Origin: Gracilariopsis chorda
Lineage: Eukaryota > Rhodophyta > Florideophyceae > Gracilariales > Gracilariaceae
DNA length: 64,000 bases
Direction of reading: 5' to 3'
NCBI GenBank assembly: GCA_003194525.1
Contig: NBIV01000244.1
Span: 51,372 to 115,371 of the forward strand
Shown here: one piece after another, positions 32,700 through 45,634 of the stretch
How the letters are laid out: every line of letters begins with the position of its first letter
How positions within the stretch are numbered: position 1 is the first letter of the stretch
Program-made: the position numbers and the translations under genes
The notes under the pieces: generated by a model
Told to the model about the DNA's origin: nothing
The model's database searches: none
Seen by the model: only the letters and a program-made list of their open reading frames with translations

Positions 32700-34880
32700 G
32701 TGAGACAGAACTTGCGGTGTCAAACGAAAGGCCTTTCTCAGCTTTGAATGGTTTATCGGAGTTCATTGACTTCTATGCTCTGGTTGCCTACATCTCTAAG
32801 GCCTTTGGATACCTCTATGGTGTATAATAGCTCTGATCTTTGTAGACGAAGAATTCAAGACCCTCTGTACTACTCGCCAGAACATTGTGACGTCTGCCGC
32901 ACAGCTCGCACATCTGCACTGATACTCCTGCAAAGTTCTACCTGATGGCAAGATTTCGGATAATTTAACAGGACTTGATCCATACGCATGCCTATCAATA
33001 ATTCTCATGCCCCTACGATGTTGTGAGAAGGAGTTCTGATGGCATTCGCTCCTGTTGAGCCTCCTGTCTACAAGAATGATAAAATCACATACACAAAGTG
33101 GAGAATATGTACGTCACTATGCATATTTCGAACCATACCTCTCTTCAAAAGAGATTAGTTCTACAACAGCTCGTCAAGTTTCATCCTAGATAAATCTTAT
33201 TGACCTTTATCATAAAGCAATGCAAACACAGGTAGAGAAGATGATATGGCGTGTGACGACTCCAGTGGTGCTGAGGACTTTTATCGCTTCACTTCTTGTT
33301 TTACATTGCACGAATTGCAATGAGAAGGGGGGCGTATTTGATTGCCATGCTTTGCGAGGGGAAGTGCAAGAACCAAGGCGCGAGCTTTGGAAGCAATAAT
33401 CTTCAGTTTTACAGGAAGGAGATAGACGTGAATCAAATCTACTAAAAACCCTGTGGCACGCACCTATGTCAAAGAAAAGTCTCAGAAAGGGTCTCATGAA
33501 AGATATAAAATGCGCGGCTGGACTACTGACCAGCGCTTTTAACGTCAACATTGGCGTAGGATGCAAGTTTGGCATTCGTTTCTCTTGAAACTGACCCACT
33601 TGATGTTTCTCCTAGCTCATCAATACAATTCGTGGTTACCAAATGTGATTGTGCATTTCCCAGCACTGTGGATGCCGAGAAAGGCTCAAAAAGTATTGAA
33701 AAAAGAGAAAAACTCAACGCAAACGTAGCATATGCACAGCATGTCGCAGATGAGCAATCCATTGAAAACGAAGATGCTTTGCTCATCGATCGGTTCCTAA
33801 AAGACGAAGAGAAGGTTCCGTCATGCATTTTCGAGGATTCTGATAGCATATACAAAATGAAGAAGAACCAGAACCAAGAGAAAGGGATGGATTTTCAGAG
33901 AAGCACGAAGATTACGAGACGGAAAATGGTAGAAGTTTTGAAGACCTAGGAACGCAATCCATGCAGAACATGATACCAAATGAGAGAAGTGAGGAGTGTT
34001 TTAAAGCAGCTGTCTTAACTTATATGGGAACCCTTCTTCTCCATGCGCATGGTGTTACGGCTTTGAAGAAAGTTCTGTTTATCCCGGACTGTTTCCGATA
34101 CAGCTCGTGTGTAAGGACTTCTATACACCTTGGAAAACGAAGGAGATCTGTGGACAAAAATAAGTCTCTGACAAGCAATGGTGCTGAACATGGGAATAGA
34201 AGGGTTGTGAAGAAGTGAATTATAAAGTGCGGTCAATACAAGAAGAAGATGAGACGATGTCTCTTCTTGATAAAGCTTAAGGCATGGGGATTCGTAGCAG
34301 GAGAAGGACAGTGAAATGCTATATATGACTAATTTAAACGTTCGTAGACATGGATATGGCCCCCTCCGGGAGTTCTGGTATTAGAAATTTCGAGCTTTAA
34401 GTTTTCTCTGAAGCAACAAATATGGAGAGAAATTTGCATATGGGCTTTAGAGATACTATTCGACACCTGGAACGCAAATAAAATCAAAAGATATATCCGA
34501 CATTGATGACGAAGAACTTAAGGTATATTTCCTCCGCAAGCAATCCCGTGATTTGGAATATGCCAGTTTGGGTGATCTGCTATTTCCGTTGAGTAGTGAG
34601 CACGCAGATATTAAAGGATTGTTTGCTGTGGACGATCTGGGTAGGATGAAGTAAGCGTGTGGGTCATTTTGAGAATGGATGGAAGACTACCAGCAGTTTG
34701 GCACTGTCGCAGAGATATCTATTGATCTTAAAGCCATAACCATTAGATACGGATTCCATCTCTGAACCATTGGAGTACGAGCCAGTGCTGATCGTCTTTT
34801 GACGTTCATCATGGAGTACATGTGCTCCGAGACAGAAGAGGACTTCGTACGAATACTTTCTTACTTCAAGTCTATTGTAG
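32700..34880 (+). pseudogene. Decayed MULE transposase, relative of the one at 46.7 kb
   Basis: Ordered similarity to the 46708-50817 transposase. Around 32755 FIDFYALVAYISKAFGYLYG matches DDLVGILQSLATTKGWMYG. Around 33785-33850 LIDRFLKDEEKVPSCIFEDS matches LIERFLDDEEELPLDLFHVP. At 33985 EECFKAAVLTYMGTLLLHAHG matches EECFKAAVLVFLQSLPLNSPG. At 34110 SCVRTSIHLG matches IFVRTSIYVG. Around 34720-34870 IDLKAITIRYGFHL, then TFIMEYMCSETEEDFVRILS and YFKSIVAI, match the DDE start of the intact copy. Stops and frameshifts are frequent. The SWIM finger and the C48 protease gene are not recognisable here, so this is an older truncated copy. Confidence 0.8.
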
Positions 34881-36010
34881 CCATCTCACGGGTGTGTTAG
34901 TATGACCATACGGACGTAAGGTACAGGTGAAAGAGACGAACTTCAAGGAGGAGGACGTGAGATGTGAGGAGGGAAAAGGTGAACCGGTGGCGGGAATGTA
35001 TCTGACGGACGATAGGACGGGGAATCTGAGGCAGAAGACACGTATTTGAACGGAAGAGATGGCAAGCGTGAACACACAGCCCAAGGCGCTTTTAATTAAT
35101 ATTCAAAACAAATGCGTGCCCATCTAGGCCAGGTATTTGTATGTATCTCCCGGGGTGGACCGCAACTGAAGTATACTCCATTGTAGTGCAATGTTCTACT
35201 TAGGAGAACAGCTGCTATCCATAGAGCTACCAGAAGGCAAAGACTGGCAAGAGAAGCCTATCTGGCCCAGAATAATTCGGATCTCGAGCTCGGTTCTATG
35301 CTTCCAATGGACGTCCAACTACTGGAGGATGCCGACAGCTTCCAAAGAGACAAGCTTTTAAGAGACGTACGACCAACGTCTAGCGCTCGAAACAAGGCCT
35401 ATTACTTGGCCAGTAACTTTGCGTAGTGATGGAAAACGTATTCAAAGCAACGAGATTGGACCGATGCATGGAAGAAGGCGTACGCCTGCCTAGTGTACGA
35501 CGCTTCGACCGAGCACCCAACGGGTGGCAACGGGAGAGCCGAGTATCCTTCAAATTGTGCCATAGGCTAGACTTTTACCTCTCGTATGGCTGCCTTGTCT
35601 GGCATTCAAAGTGAGCGATGCTCACTAACCGCGGTTCGCGTCCGCATCCAAGACTCGGGGATACAATGGGTAGGCGTTCTACTCAGACGGCAGGGCTGCC
35701 AGTACCCTAACCGGCTAAGCCAAAGCTCAACTCGCACTTCTTGTGTCCGAGGACCGGTAGCGACGAGGATTGAATGGGTAACACCCGGCAGGTGTTAGAC
35801 ACGAGGTGGACGTTGACTATAGTTGCGTGGCCTATAGCCTGTATTGTCGGCGTTGATACGGCGGTAAGTCCGTGAAGCCTTGTTTTGCAATACTATAACT
35901 GGAGTTCTGAAGCCACAAACACTCCGGCTGGCCTTACCTAGAAGTTGGAGCGAGATTGCGGCATACTAATATGGATGGACCCTACAAAAGCTGTCAAAAC
36001 GTTAGTCTAC
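34881..36010. other. Unassigned sequence with one protein-like stretch
   Basis: Near 35215-35405 an open frame reads REAYLAQNNSDLELGSMLPM followed by an acidic stretch and NKAYYLASNFA, then stops. It looks like coding sequence but I do not recognise it. The rest shows nothing supported. Confidence 0.3.
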
Positions 36011-36129
36011 TCTAATTAATATAGTACATAAATCGACAAGTGTACACGCGCCCGCACGTTGCAGTCGGCAAAAGGCTGGTGCCACACCTGGATACGCTGC
36101 GCCCTAGCACTTCCTCCACATACGCGATC

Positions 36130-38500
36130 CTCACGCAAAACTTGAAGCAACGACTTTGCAACTCCAGGAAACGGAAATCCTGGTGCATCGCACAGTCATG
36201 GCGAATCGTCGCAACCAGGAACGCACGCGGGAATCCCCCGAACCCTTGTACGGCAGAGCTCTGCCACACGTGAGCTGGGCGTCCGATACGATTATGTTGG
36301 TCCCCGCAGCCACTAACTTACTGAAGGAGACAGCCACCTGGCTGAGGAAGGTCATCGAACTACTAGATTGTCTTGACTCTTACAGCAGAAAAGAGTTCAT
36401 GAAAAACCCTTCGTTGTGGTTCACGATCTACGGTCGCCGCCATCTGGCGCGTTTTCTCTTCTACAGGTGTGAGCACTTGGCGTACGTCAATCTCGAAGTC
36501 TCGAATGAGTTCGCCCACCAAGACGACATCGAAATATTTCACAACCATGGGGACAAGACCTATCTATCATACACGCTAGGCAAAAGCTTCATGTCATTGT
36601 TGACATATTGGGGTGAAAAAAACACCAGCGTAGACAGGATATGTGTCTCCTTTTTGCACTTATGCGAATTGGAACAGGTAAGGTCCTGGACGGCGACCCT
36701 CGAAGACGTGCAAGATGGTATAAATGCAGACCAAATCTAGCGAGTAATACGCGCTCCTCTCACGTTTCACTTGATTCTCCCGACCGTAGTTCTCGAAGAG
36801 AAGAAGCCTTGGGGGCTTAACCGACGCAGGCGCAATGCGCAAAGAGCCTTCGTCGTGAGGGAACTCCCTCGTCATAACGCTTCTCGTGAGCAGATCATGT
36901 TGCACACAACAATCTCCTGGCGCTAACTCGAGCACATGCGCCGGCAAAATTTCCAGCTTGTGGTACGTTCCCACCAAGTCCAGATTGAATGCTTCTTCTG
37001 CGATGTCGTCCCTGACATATAACCACGCCTCCCACTATGGTGGCACGAAGTAGAGGTACTGCATGAGTTCTTCAACGAAATGCCACCAGTGGTGGCCTAC
37101 CGGGGGTATTACTCACGCAAGTGTCAGGGCCACGACACCGTGCTCCCACCTGTGTGGGCTTACACGATGGCTAGCCACCTCACAGACGAAGCCCAAGCAG
37201 GCCATCTCTAGTGTATTCCACCGGCTGTCCGCGAGAAAATCAGATCTATCGGGCTTACTTCAACTCATATCGAGGCTGATCTAAGGTGTCACATTGACTT
37301 CCAGAGGCTGACGACTCTGTTCGAAACCATTGACAAGCTCTGGCGGTCTTCTCTTCCTTGCAGTAGAATACTACGTCCTTTGGCTAGCTAGAGTAGTAGA
37401 CTACTGAGGGATAGTAACGGCAGAGAGCCAGCCACTAGGGTGACAGTCTACTGGGTCTACTGGTGACACGGACACCAACTCACAGCGAGGTGCAATGAGC
37501 GAGCTCTATCTTAATTACCTACGGGTCTGGAGAATTATAGCAATGGTTTAAAGGCCTTTGGCGCTTACTAGCTGCATACAGTAGTAAGAAGACTGAAATG
37601 GTGCTTTTGTTTACTCCTCGGAGGTCGCCAGCACTGGAGCCAACCTATATGGTGGAAAAGGCGCTGGGACCTCCGGGAACTACCGTAAAGGGTAGTTAAA
37701 ATTACTACATTAACAAACCTGAGATCACAGTAACTTGGAACTTGGCCGGACCCCTGATATCTCCTTCAACAGCACCCCACCTGGCCATAAGGAGCAGAGG
37801 AGCCAGCAGTTATCCGACAACAGTTAGATCAGGCCTCTGGGTCCCCCGCATTACCTCATTGCCCACTGGCCATTCTCCTACATTACTCGAGACAGGGTAT
37901 ACCCCGGGTTTCCAGCAAGTCCAGGAGTCAAGATATGCGCTCTGCGCCCTGGGACCAAAGAAGGATGCACGCCTGTGCATCTGGGATGTGACTGGGTAGT
38001 TCTCAACGCTGTCCGATGGACATTAGAAATACCTGAAAGGCATATAGTTCGCACGGACAAAGAACGGAAGTCCCTCATCGAAGATCTGCGCCCGGATTAA
38101 ATCACGCCGGTGTCCAATGGACGTACGGCCAGTAAATCGTCGCCCTCGACGAATGCTCTGCACTTGACTCCCTAGGCGCGCCAAAAGTTAGCAAAGCTGA
38201 CAACCGGAGTTGACGATGCCCCCATGGAGGATACTTCCCCGGCCAAAATGCCCAAGCTTCGCACGGAGCCTGCAACGCTACCTAAGGAAGGAGCCAGCTG
38301 CTCCATCGCACTTCTGGATGCCTTCAAGGCACTTGGAGTGACCAACGTCGCTCAACTTCAGGCCCAGTGTGGCTCTTCATCCTCGGCGTTTGCCAACTAC
38401 TACGGTGCAGCAAGGCGATTCTGCCTCAGAGGAACCACCTGTTTCTTCAAGTGGCCATCCCGCCTCCGGTGGGCCAAGGTCGGTCCCTCACCATGATCTC
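36130..38500 (+). pseudogene. Gag/protease-like remnant of an unidentified retroelement
   Basis: 36156-36740 is a long clean frame (194 codons) with helical character (LLKETATWLRKVIELLDCLD, then FLFYRCEHLAYVNLEVSNEF). It is followed by broken frames containing CFFCD and RKCQGHD, possibly a ruined knuckle (about 36990-37130). At about 37877-37906 LLETGYTPGF resembles an aspartic-protease site (normally L-L-D-T-G), and downstream in another frame HLGCDWVVLNAVRWTLEIPE resembles the closing part of such a protease. An open tail runs to 38496. The order capsid-like, knuckle-like, protease-like suggests gag-pro of a retroelement. No RT follows. Confidence 0.42.
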
Positions 38501-38734
38501 ATTGATATGGATGAGAACATCAGCATGTAGTAATAAGAAGAATGCTATTTTAGTAAAGTACTTTTGCCTTCGAAACGTTTTATTGCATTTAGAATAGCAT
38601 GAGTATGCGCAATGCGCACTTTATGCCCAGAAACACACAACCAACCTTACGAATTTGTCAAAATTAGACATAGTCTCCCACCGACCGAGGTGGGCCAAAA
38701 CGTTTTTGCCGCACGCGTAGTGTTGAATGTAGAG

Positions 38735-39680
38735 CCAAGCGTATGAGCATGACCTCTTGGCGAGGTGGATGATGAATGATTCAGTAGCGACGTGGCATCA
38801 GTTCAACTGAGGTATCAGTGGACCCTTGGAAATTTTTGGGTGGAATTCGATATGAATTTTATCTGGTATTATTGGAACCTTCTTGTTTGATTTCTATGAC
38901 ATCTGGAATACATAGACGCGTGGAATGCGTACGGACATTGTTCATGGGTGTCATTATACACACGTGGCGTGTCACACCGTGCCCGGCCATGCCATCGAAT
39001 GACACAAATGTGTAGACCACAAGTGTGGCAGAATTCAGTAGTAGTATTCTTAGTTTTATTTTGACCCAATAGTACTTCACAGAGGATGGCACTGCCAATT
39101 CACCCTGGAATAAAGTTAAGCTATGAATCGGCTCTGAGTTAATCGCCTGCCCGAGGTGGCCAACTCCTCCTCGGGTTTCACCGCGTTTGGTCCCGTTGTA
39201 CTCACCCGCATAGTAACAACTAGACCCGCCGATCTGTGCTACAACGTGGGCTCGCCCAGTTTTCAATGTGTTTACCGTATTGGTTACTTTCTATTGTAGC
39301 AACCGATAGCCGTTCGAATCAGTATTGAGTTTTGACCTGCTGGCTGAATAAACAACACTCCTACCGCCGGATGACTTTCGACTTTCCGTACAATCTGCCC
39401 GGTTGTACCTTTTCCTTGGTTTCTTCCCTCTTTTCCCTCTTTACTTTTGGATTCCACATGGATCGGAACACCGCTCACACAAACCTGTGCACTACGATGA
39501 ACAGCTAGTATCCCTACCCTCAGTAGCATATCCGTCGGTATAGCCGGACGCAACCTCGATTTTACACCCGAAGAACGTGTGCTACAGAAAGATATTTCGC
39601 TGCGCCTATCTCGCAGGAGAACAAGGCCGCGAACCCTTTGAGAGTAGCTCCTGCCTAGAGATATTGCTGCACAAAAATGG
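38735..39680 (+). repeat. Family-A LTR copy 2
   Basis: Aligns with 1991-2930 throughout and partly with the start of A2 (for example GGCTCTGAGTTAATCGCCT here and GGCTCTGAGCTTTACCGCC at about 56351). Near the start it has the CCTC-TTGGC-GAGG dyad (38753-38765), in the position of CCTC-TAGAC-GAGG in copy 1 and CCCTC-AGG-GAGGG in A2. Immediately downstream is an RT fragment that belongs to a B-like family, not family A, so this is a solo LTR or the edge of a truncated element. Confidence 0.75.
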
Positions 39681-39689
39681 CCGAATATT

Positions 39690-40440
39690 GACAACAGAAA
39701 CCGAGTTTGGTTTGCAGATATGGTACCTACCAATGTGAAAACATGCCGCTTGGACTTATGAATGCCCCTGTTGGTTTTTAAAGACAAATGAATATTGTCT
39801 AGAAAGCACCAGAATTTGCTATGGTATATGTCGATGATGTTCTAATACACTCGAAGAACCTCAAAGAACATTTTATTCATTTCTTAGAAGTTTTTAGCTG
39901 AATTGCATCTTATGAATTGCAGGACAAGGTTACGAAATGCAGCTCTACTCAGTTCACATTGCAATTTCTCAGCCACACTGTTGATGGCAGTGGAAATAAA
40001 GTAGATTCATAGATGAATATAGTGTTACAGAAAGCATCTGAGCCATGCAAAGCATCTGTTGTAAGAAGATTTCTGGACCTAGCCTAGTGATATTGTCGTT
40101 TGATATCACTCTTCGCAGAAACGTCAGCAGTTCTTCATGAAGCTACATCTGAAAAGAAGAATGCAATTGGGTCCCGGATATGCGCAATGCATTTGAAGAA
40201 CTGGAGTTGAATTCGATTAAAACAACCGTTCTTGTATTTCCTGGCGTTGAATCTCCCTTTGTTGTAGAGAAAGATGCTTCTTCTGTTTTGATTGGTGCTA
40301 TTTGTTCTCAGAGAAAGGAGGATTACAAGCTGCACCCTATACAGTATGCCAATCGAAATATGAAATCGACAGAACGAAATTATTCGGCATGCAAACGTGA
40401 AGCACTTGCAGTTATATTTTCACTGAAAGCGTTGCGGTAA
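39690..40440 (+). pseudogene. Ty3 RT/RNase H fragment, B-like
   Basis: Starts inside RT: CRYGTYQCENMPLGLMNAPV, then catalytic YVDDVLIHSKNLKEHF (about 39829). It continues to RNase H at 40180-40440 (FVVEKDASSVLIGAICSQ, then NYSACKREALAVIFSLKALR). These match element B closely (YSACKREALAVIFALKKFR). Both ends are abrupt and there are several stops, so it is a truncated pseudogene with no integrase. Confidence 0.85.
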
Positions 40441-41177
40441 AACGATTTGAGTATCTAATAACAGCGGAGAAGTCTGTCTGGATAATATTTGGCGGGAGGG
40501 CGACGAGGGCTCAACCTGAACGCTGGGAGTTCGAAAACTGAAAGGGGTGGCAGCACCAAACCTCTTGGGGTTGAGAGCCAGGTGCACCAACCGTAACCAA
40601 TTGGTAGTGTTGTTCGTACATCGCAAACGTGCTAATAGAGCCTGAATATTCTTAGCGGAACCAGAACGTTGACTGTAAAAAGCAAATGGTATCAGATTTA
40701 GCCAAGAGGTGCTTACCTTTGCCATTTTCGGAAAAGGAGCGCTGTACACACCTGGGGGTGAGTGAGGCTCAACGTCTGATGCACTGTGCTACGTGCCATA
40801 CGTACGGGCCAGATTAGTGGCATGGTACCCAGCACAGTAGCAGAGGATCTCTTCCAATCTAAAAAATTAAAGATATTAGTACTCTATCTAAATAACCGTT
40901 TTCAAACACCTTTCGTAGAAACAACTTTGTACAGCGCGTGTTGTACTACCAACCTGATTAGATTACACTGTATTATACATCTGGGGAACTTAGATGCCAG
41001 GGTGCTGAACCCTGCGGTAAGCTGGAGACTGGGTAATATTTTACAGACATTGACAGACCTCCAGTCGGTTTCTCCGGCCTTAAAAATAGATAAAGCGAAA
41101 ACGGAAAGCGTTAAAAATTTATATGATGGAGGTTTGTAGACGTTTCCGCAGTTAAGGGATCGTTTGAAAAGAAACGC
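40441..41177. other. Spacer without a gene
   Basis: It separates the Ty3 fragment from the truncated end of copia element 1. Reverse-strand frame 40749-40420 is open but has no recognisable content. Confidence 0.35.
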
Positions 41178-43628
41178 TCATAATGAGCATTGTACGCAAC
41201 TGGAGAATGCAGTTGTATTACTATTGCATAGGTAAAGCCACGAAATAAGGATAAGAACAGACTCTCCGAGACCATATGCATGCTTGAGAAGTTTCCAGAC
41301 TTCATCGGCGTGAGTTGTCCAACCAAGAGGCGGACGCATGTAGATATCGCGCTTCAGAAACCCAGCGTGTAGATATGCGCGGGATATGTCGATACTTCCC
41401 AGGTTGAAGTGGAACAGTGTTGCCAGGGACAATAACAATCGGATGCAGGTAAATTGTGCAGTTGAAGAATCGGAGCGAATCAAATCTTTCTCTGCGTCTT
41501 GATCTCCATGCGGAATGAGTCGGCACTTGAGTCTGAGCTTTTCACTTTGACCATGGTACTTTAGGACAAAAAAGTGGTGTGATGAGACGAGGTTTGCATT
41601 CCGAGGTAGGTCCCGAATAGAAACAGGTTTGTATGCATCTGCCTCTATGTAGTTTTGCTTTTCAGCATCAATAGCCTTCCTGATTATCCATCTCGGGGCA
41701 AAATGCAGTTTTGATTGTGAAACGGATTGGTCTCCAGTAACGGATTTTATGTCTCGAAGGATCGTTTGCTCAGTAGATTGAAGTCTTTCGCCATTTGGTG
41801 GAAAACGAAGCGAAGTAGTTCCAATATTCTTCTGAAGCAAGCTATCCCCAACATCTAAAGAGGGAACGTCGATAGGGAGAGCATTGTGTGCAAAGGATGA
41901 TGAAGGTAGGGGATGGAGTGACCCCATGGGTTCATCGAGGACTTGTGGATCAAATCCAAGAGTATTTGATATATTGGATGGGTCAGGAATGAGATCTGGG
42001 GTTGGGAGAGAAGTACAAGGGACTTGGTCGTTAAATTCAAGGTTTGTTTCCACTGGTTCAACACTTTCATTGTTTGCTTGAGAATTGGGGAAGGAATCCC
42101 AGCCAAGTTCTTGCTTGTCTAGCTCGGCGAGTAGAGAAGACTCAACGACGAGCCGAATATCCTCATAAGCAATATGCAAGCGAACTCCTTGAAGGTTCTT
42201 TCTGTGGGAAACGACCACCACATGATAGGTGGTATGGACCACATACCCCTTGCACCAGAAACCGTACTTTCCTTGTTTCTTGTAGAATTATATAGGCGTG
42301 GTAGCAGGCAATAGATGCTGCAATACCGTATGAACAGGTCGAGAGTGCAGCAGAGTGTGCATAGCTCTTGGACAAACTTGTTCATGATAAGAAGACAAAA
42401 CGTCAAGTGACACCGGACGTTTACGAAGAACAGCAATCGAGGGTGTGTAGCCGTAAGCCTGTTCAAAACTACTGACAGATTTGCTTCCGTGCAGCACATT
42501 CTTTAAAAATGTGGAACTGGAGAGGATCTTGAAGTCCATTCGGAATAGCTGGCGAGTTTGACGGAAGTGGGGCTTGTCTGATAGAAGGGTTTTTACCAGT
42601 CTTCGTATTGTCGCGTTGTCCGATTCAACACTGCCGATTTTATTATGCCTTCTTACAGGACGAGGGTCGAATTTTGTGTGGAACTGAGCACACATTCCGG
42701 TGATAATGCTGTTGTCAAACTCGGGGTCAGCAGAAAGCTTCAATGGAGGTCCATAGATGTCAAACCATTTGACTGTTCTCATTCGGGTAGCAGCGCTCAT
42801 GTCACTTGAAGTCATCAAAGAGGTGGAAGAAAGCCCAGTAGCAACGTCTTTCATGTAAAGTATCGGTAAGTTGCCGAGCTCACGAATGAAAAGAAAGTCC
42901 ACTTGAAGATGCTCGTTAAACTCTGCAAGTATTCGGTTTAACGATACTTTGCGCGAGTGCAGTGGTCTCCCAGACGTATGGCACGAGTGGAAAGAGTTAC
43001 TAGCTTTCTGGAGTTCCTTCAACAGGTTCTCATTAGAATTCCACCACGGCGGCACAGCGTCTTCATGTCACGAAGATTAAAGTGAAATTGCACTTGGAGT
43101 TTAGTTGCAAAGCGCTTTGCTTCCTTAAACGACTGTTCTTGAATTTGTGTGTTCGAGGGAAAAGTTTTATGAGCTGTGAAGAAAGAGTTGAATGACTTGG
43201 TCACCGCAGGTACAATGGCTAGATGTATGCGTCGATTGTTTTCATCACCTAGGGTGTACGTGAGTAGTCTGGCATCGCGCTCAAATAGTCCGAGCGATGA
43301 CGAAATCACCAAAGCATTGCCCGAACCGAGCAAGTTTGAATGCGAGACCATATCACTACCTAGTAGAAGGGGATCGTTTCCTTCAGTAATGTAGAACTGT
43401 AGCGTAACATTCTTTTCATTAGAAGACGTCACGCAGAGCTTCCACACGGCAAATATAAGCTTGGGGCTCTCAAATTTAGGACCAAAGCCATGATAGAACG
43501 GCTGACATTCGAGTTCGCTGATTACCAGCATTATCCCCATAGTGATCACCAACTTGGCCGCAGAGAGTATTCCAACAACACTTCGCAGGCAGCCAAAATC
43601 AATGATGGGGTTAGGATCTAGTGAGCCT
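41178..43628 (-). pseudogene. Copia 1 pol: protease, integrase, partial RT
   Basis: The protease begins PNPIIDFGCLRSVVGI (43610-43560) with Asp-Phe-Gly where Asp-Ser/Thr-Gly is usual, and continues in 43552-43019 (GNDPLLLGSDMVSHSNL). Integrase follows in 43055-42288, with Asp in LQVDFLFIRE, Asp in KLSADPEFDN and Glu in KIGSVESDNA: all three acidic residues are visible. The next frame, 42242-41178, holds the connection (AYEDIRLVVESSLLAELD) and RT up to DISRAYLHAGFLKRDIYMRP and VWKLLKHAYGLGE. Catalytic RT Asp residues beyond that are missing. Each domain sits in its own frame segment, so this copy is inactive. Confidence 0.85.
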
Positions 43629-43629
43629 T

Positions 43630-45010
43630 CTACAACATCAGAGGGCGCCCCAAACCATGCTTTTGGGCCTGTTTGTGTTTGTATGGGCCGGCGCCTGTCT
43701 GAAAACCCGAAGAGCGATCACCGTTATTATTCCGTGACCCATCTTGGTTCGTCGATGGCTGAGTGACGGTCTTGTTGACCTGAGATGAGCCCTGGCTGAG
43801 AGAATGGCGCTCCATTTTCCTCTTCTTCGTTAAAAAGAACAGGGACTGGCAAGCATTATTTCCTGCTAAATGAGTAGGATACCCACAATCAAAACAGAAA
43901 GGATACTCATCTCTTCTCTTCTTGCCGGCCGTTCTCTTTCGAGAGGAGCGGGGCTTAGAAGCTGACGATGAGGGTTTTGCAGTGCGTTCACCAATGCCAG
44001 AGAACACGCTGCCTACGTTTCTCTGAGATATGGCATATAAGGCGGTTTGTACCTCTTGGCCAACGATATTTTTCAGATCAGCCTTATTGGCTTGAGATGA
44101 AGAACTGCCAGGAGTGAAGGAAAGATTCTTCATGAAGGTCACAGCGTCATCCAAGTTGAGTCGACAACGTGGAGATGTCTTCAAAATGCTAGAGCCTTGC
44201 GTGTGAAGCGTGTTTGTGTCTTCACTTAAGTTCGGAAGACTTTCCAGCGCATTTGCGACTTCTGAAATCCTTTTCTTACTGTATAGCAACTTTAATTTTG
44301 TTAGAGCATGGTCGTTACGCTTAAGAAGTCTAAGATGCGGTTTATTAACCTTTTTTTGCAATTCTTCCACGGAATTTCCAAAAGCAGATTTGTCGAAAAG
44401 GAGTTTCTCAGAGCCTAAAGATTCTTCTTTTTCCATGCGGGCCTCAGCAAGAGCGATAAGTTGGAGCTTTGCATTGGTCAACGTCTCCTCACTAAGCGAA
44501 GAGTTTTTGAGGAAGATAATGGCGAGTACCTCTCTTACTTGCGAGGAAGACGAAAGGCCACCATGCCCAAGGTGATCTGCTGCAAGAACCCAAAAACGGG
44601 AAACGAAGCTAGCCAAGGGCTCATCTTTTCGGTGACGGCAGGTTGTTACGCGATTGAATGATGGTATGAGACGTGTGACAACAGCAATGGGCGGGTCTAG
44701 CGCAAAAAGCTCGACAATTTGACGCAAAAATTTCACTCGGTCGTCTTGATTTAGCTCAATCAAGTCCTAAGCTTGTGCTCCTTCGATAACAGACTTTTGT
44801 GCAGCCGGTAGAGCTCTGTCATAAAGCTAAAGCCCAAGGGTTGCAAAAATTGTTTTATAAAGACTGTGGTTTAATAAGCAGCAATGGAAACGGTATTTAA
44901 CCGACGAGATACATAGCGACGCCACTCTTGCAGATATTTTGTTGGATCAAAGCCCGGAGATTCCGCAGAGTTTTGGAAAGAATGTTGCAGTCCTGGGCCT
45001 ATAACTGAGG
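43630..45010 (-). pseudogene. Copia 1 gag
   Basis: The long frame 44763-43630 (377 codons) follows an N-terminal piece in another frame, about 45005-44770, containing SVIGPGLQHSF then TKYLQEWRRYVSRRL, which resembles the N-terminus of copia 2 Gag. The body is helical (DDRVKFLRQIVELFALDPPI, then LASFVSRFWVLAADHLG). A basic stretch follows (RKRTAGKKRRDE), then a zinc-knuckle-like CFDCGYPTHLAGNNAC. A frameshift or stop near 44765 splits the N-terminus. Gag packages element RNA in intact relatives. Confidence 0.8.
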
Positions 45011-45177
45011 TAGAGGCAGTGCGGAGGAAGCGTCAGCAAGCGCAGGAAAGGGGTAAGGTTCGCGGATACCGAGTTGGGCTCGCGTCGATGAGACCAAGGA
45101 GCGGGAACAAAGTCCCTTCCAAGAGGTTTCCTCCTCCCCTCGGTGAGTGAGAACCGGTTGGGCAGTGGTTTTTACTC

Positions 45178-45186
45178 TGATGGGCG
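45178..45186. repeat. Candidate MULE target duplication, left
   Basis: TGATGGGCG directly precedes the left inverted repeat. CGATGGGCG occurs at 51948-51956, five bases outside the right inverted repeat (8 of 9 positions identical). Nine bp is the usual MULE duplication length. The 5-bp filler on the right makes this a candidate only. Confidence 0.55.
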
Positions 45187-45531
45187 CCAAGGGATAATGT
45201 ACACGGCGTAGCCGGCGTAGGAAGTTGACTGAAAAGGAACAGCTCAGCACGAGCTCTCCAGAAAACTGACCCAGCTCAATGGCCCGCATATGCACATTTT
45301 GCTGCGGCCAATCACAGCCCCTTATTGCCCCAGTAGACCAATAAAACAAAAATGAGCAACTCAAACCAGCAACAACGTACCCCTATGCGCCAAGTGTTCA
45401 GCCATTTTTATCTTTCATCGCTTTAACTGAGGGCACACCAGCCCACGGTCTCTGCTGCCGTCGATTCCCAGATCTCCGGCATGGATTGCCAGATCCCTGG
45501 CGTCGCCGTCACGCACTAATCCTGCTTCTTC
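45187..45531 (+). repeat. MULE left terminal inverted repeat
   Basis: Begins CCAAGGGATAATGTACAC and ends at CTGCTTCTTC. Its reverse complement matches 51598-51942 with only scattered differences (for example TTTTAT versus GTTATA around the GAGCAACTCAAACC block). Confidence 0.92.
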
Positions 45532-45634
45532 TATTCCAAGACCTCATTGCCAATCTGGCATATAGAAACCTACTCTGCATTAGTAGATTGCTGATCTTGG
45601 CGTTATTTCCTTTTAAGGTCTTGCCTCCAAAGCG

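Larger units (their letters stand above)
41178..45010 (-). mobile_element. Ty1/copia element 1, truncated in RT
   Basis: Minus-strand order gag, protease, integrase, RT is the copia order (integrase before RT). RT breaks off after the KHAYGLGE block near 41.25 kb, so RNase H and the 3' LTR are missing. It reads head-to-head with copia element 2, and the MULE sits between the two. A 5' LTR was not identified in 45.01-45.18 kb. Confidence 0.85.
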
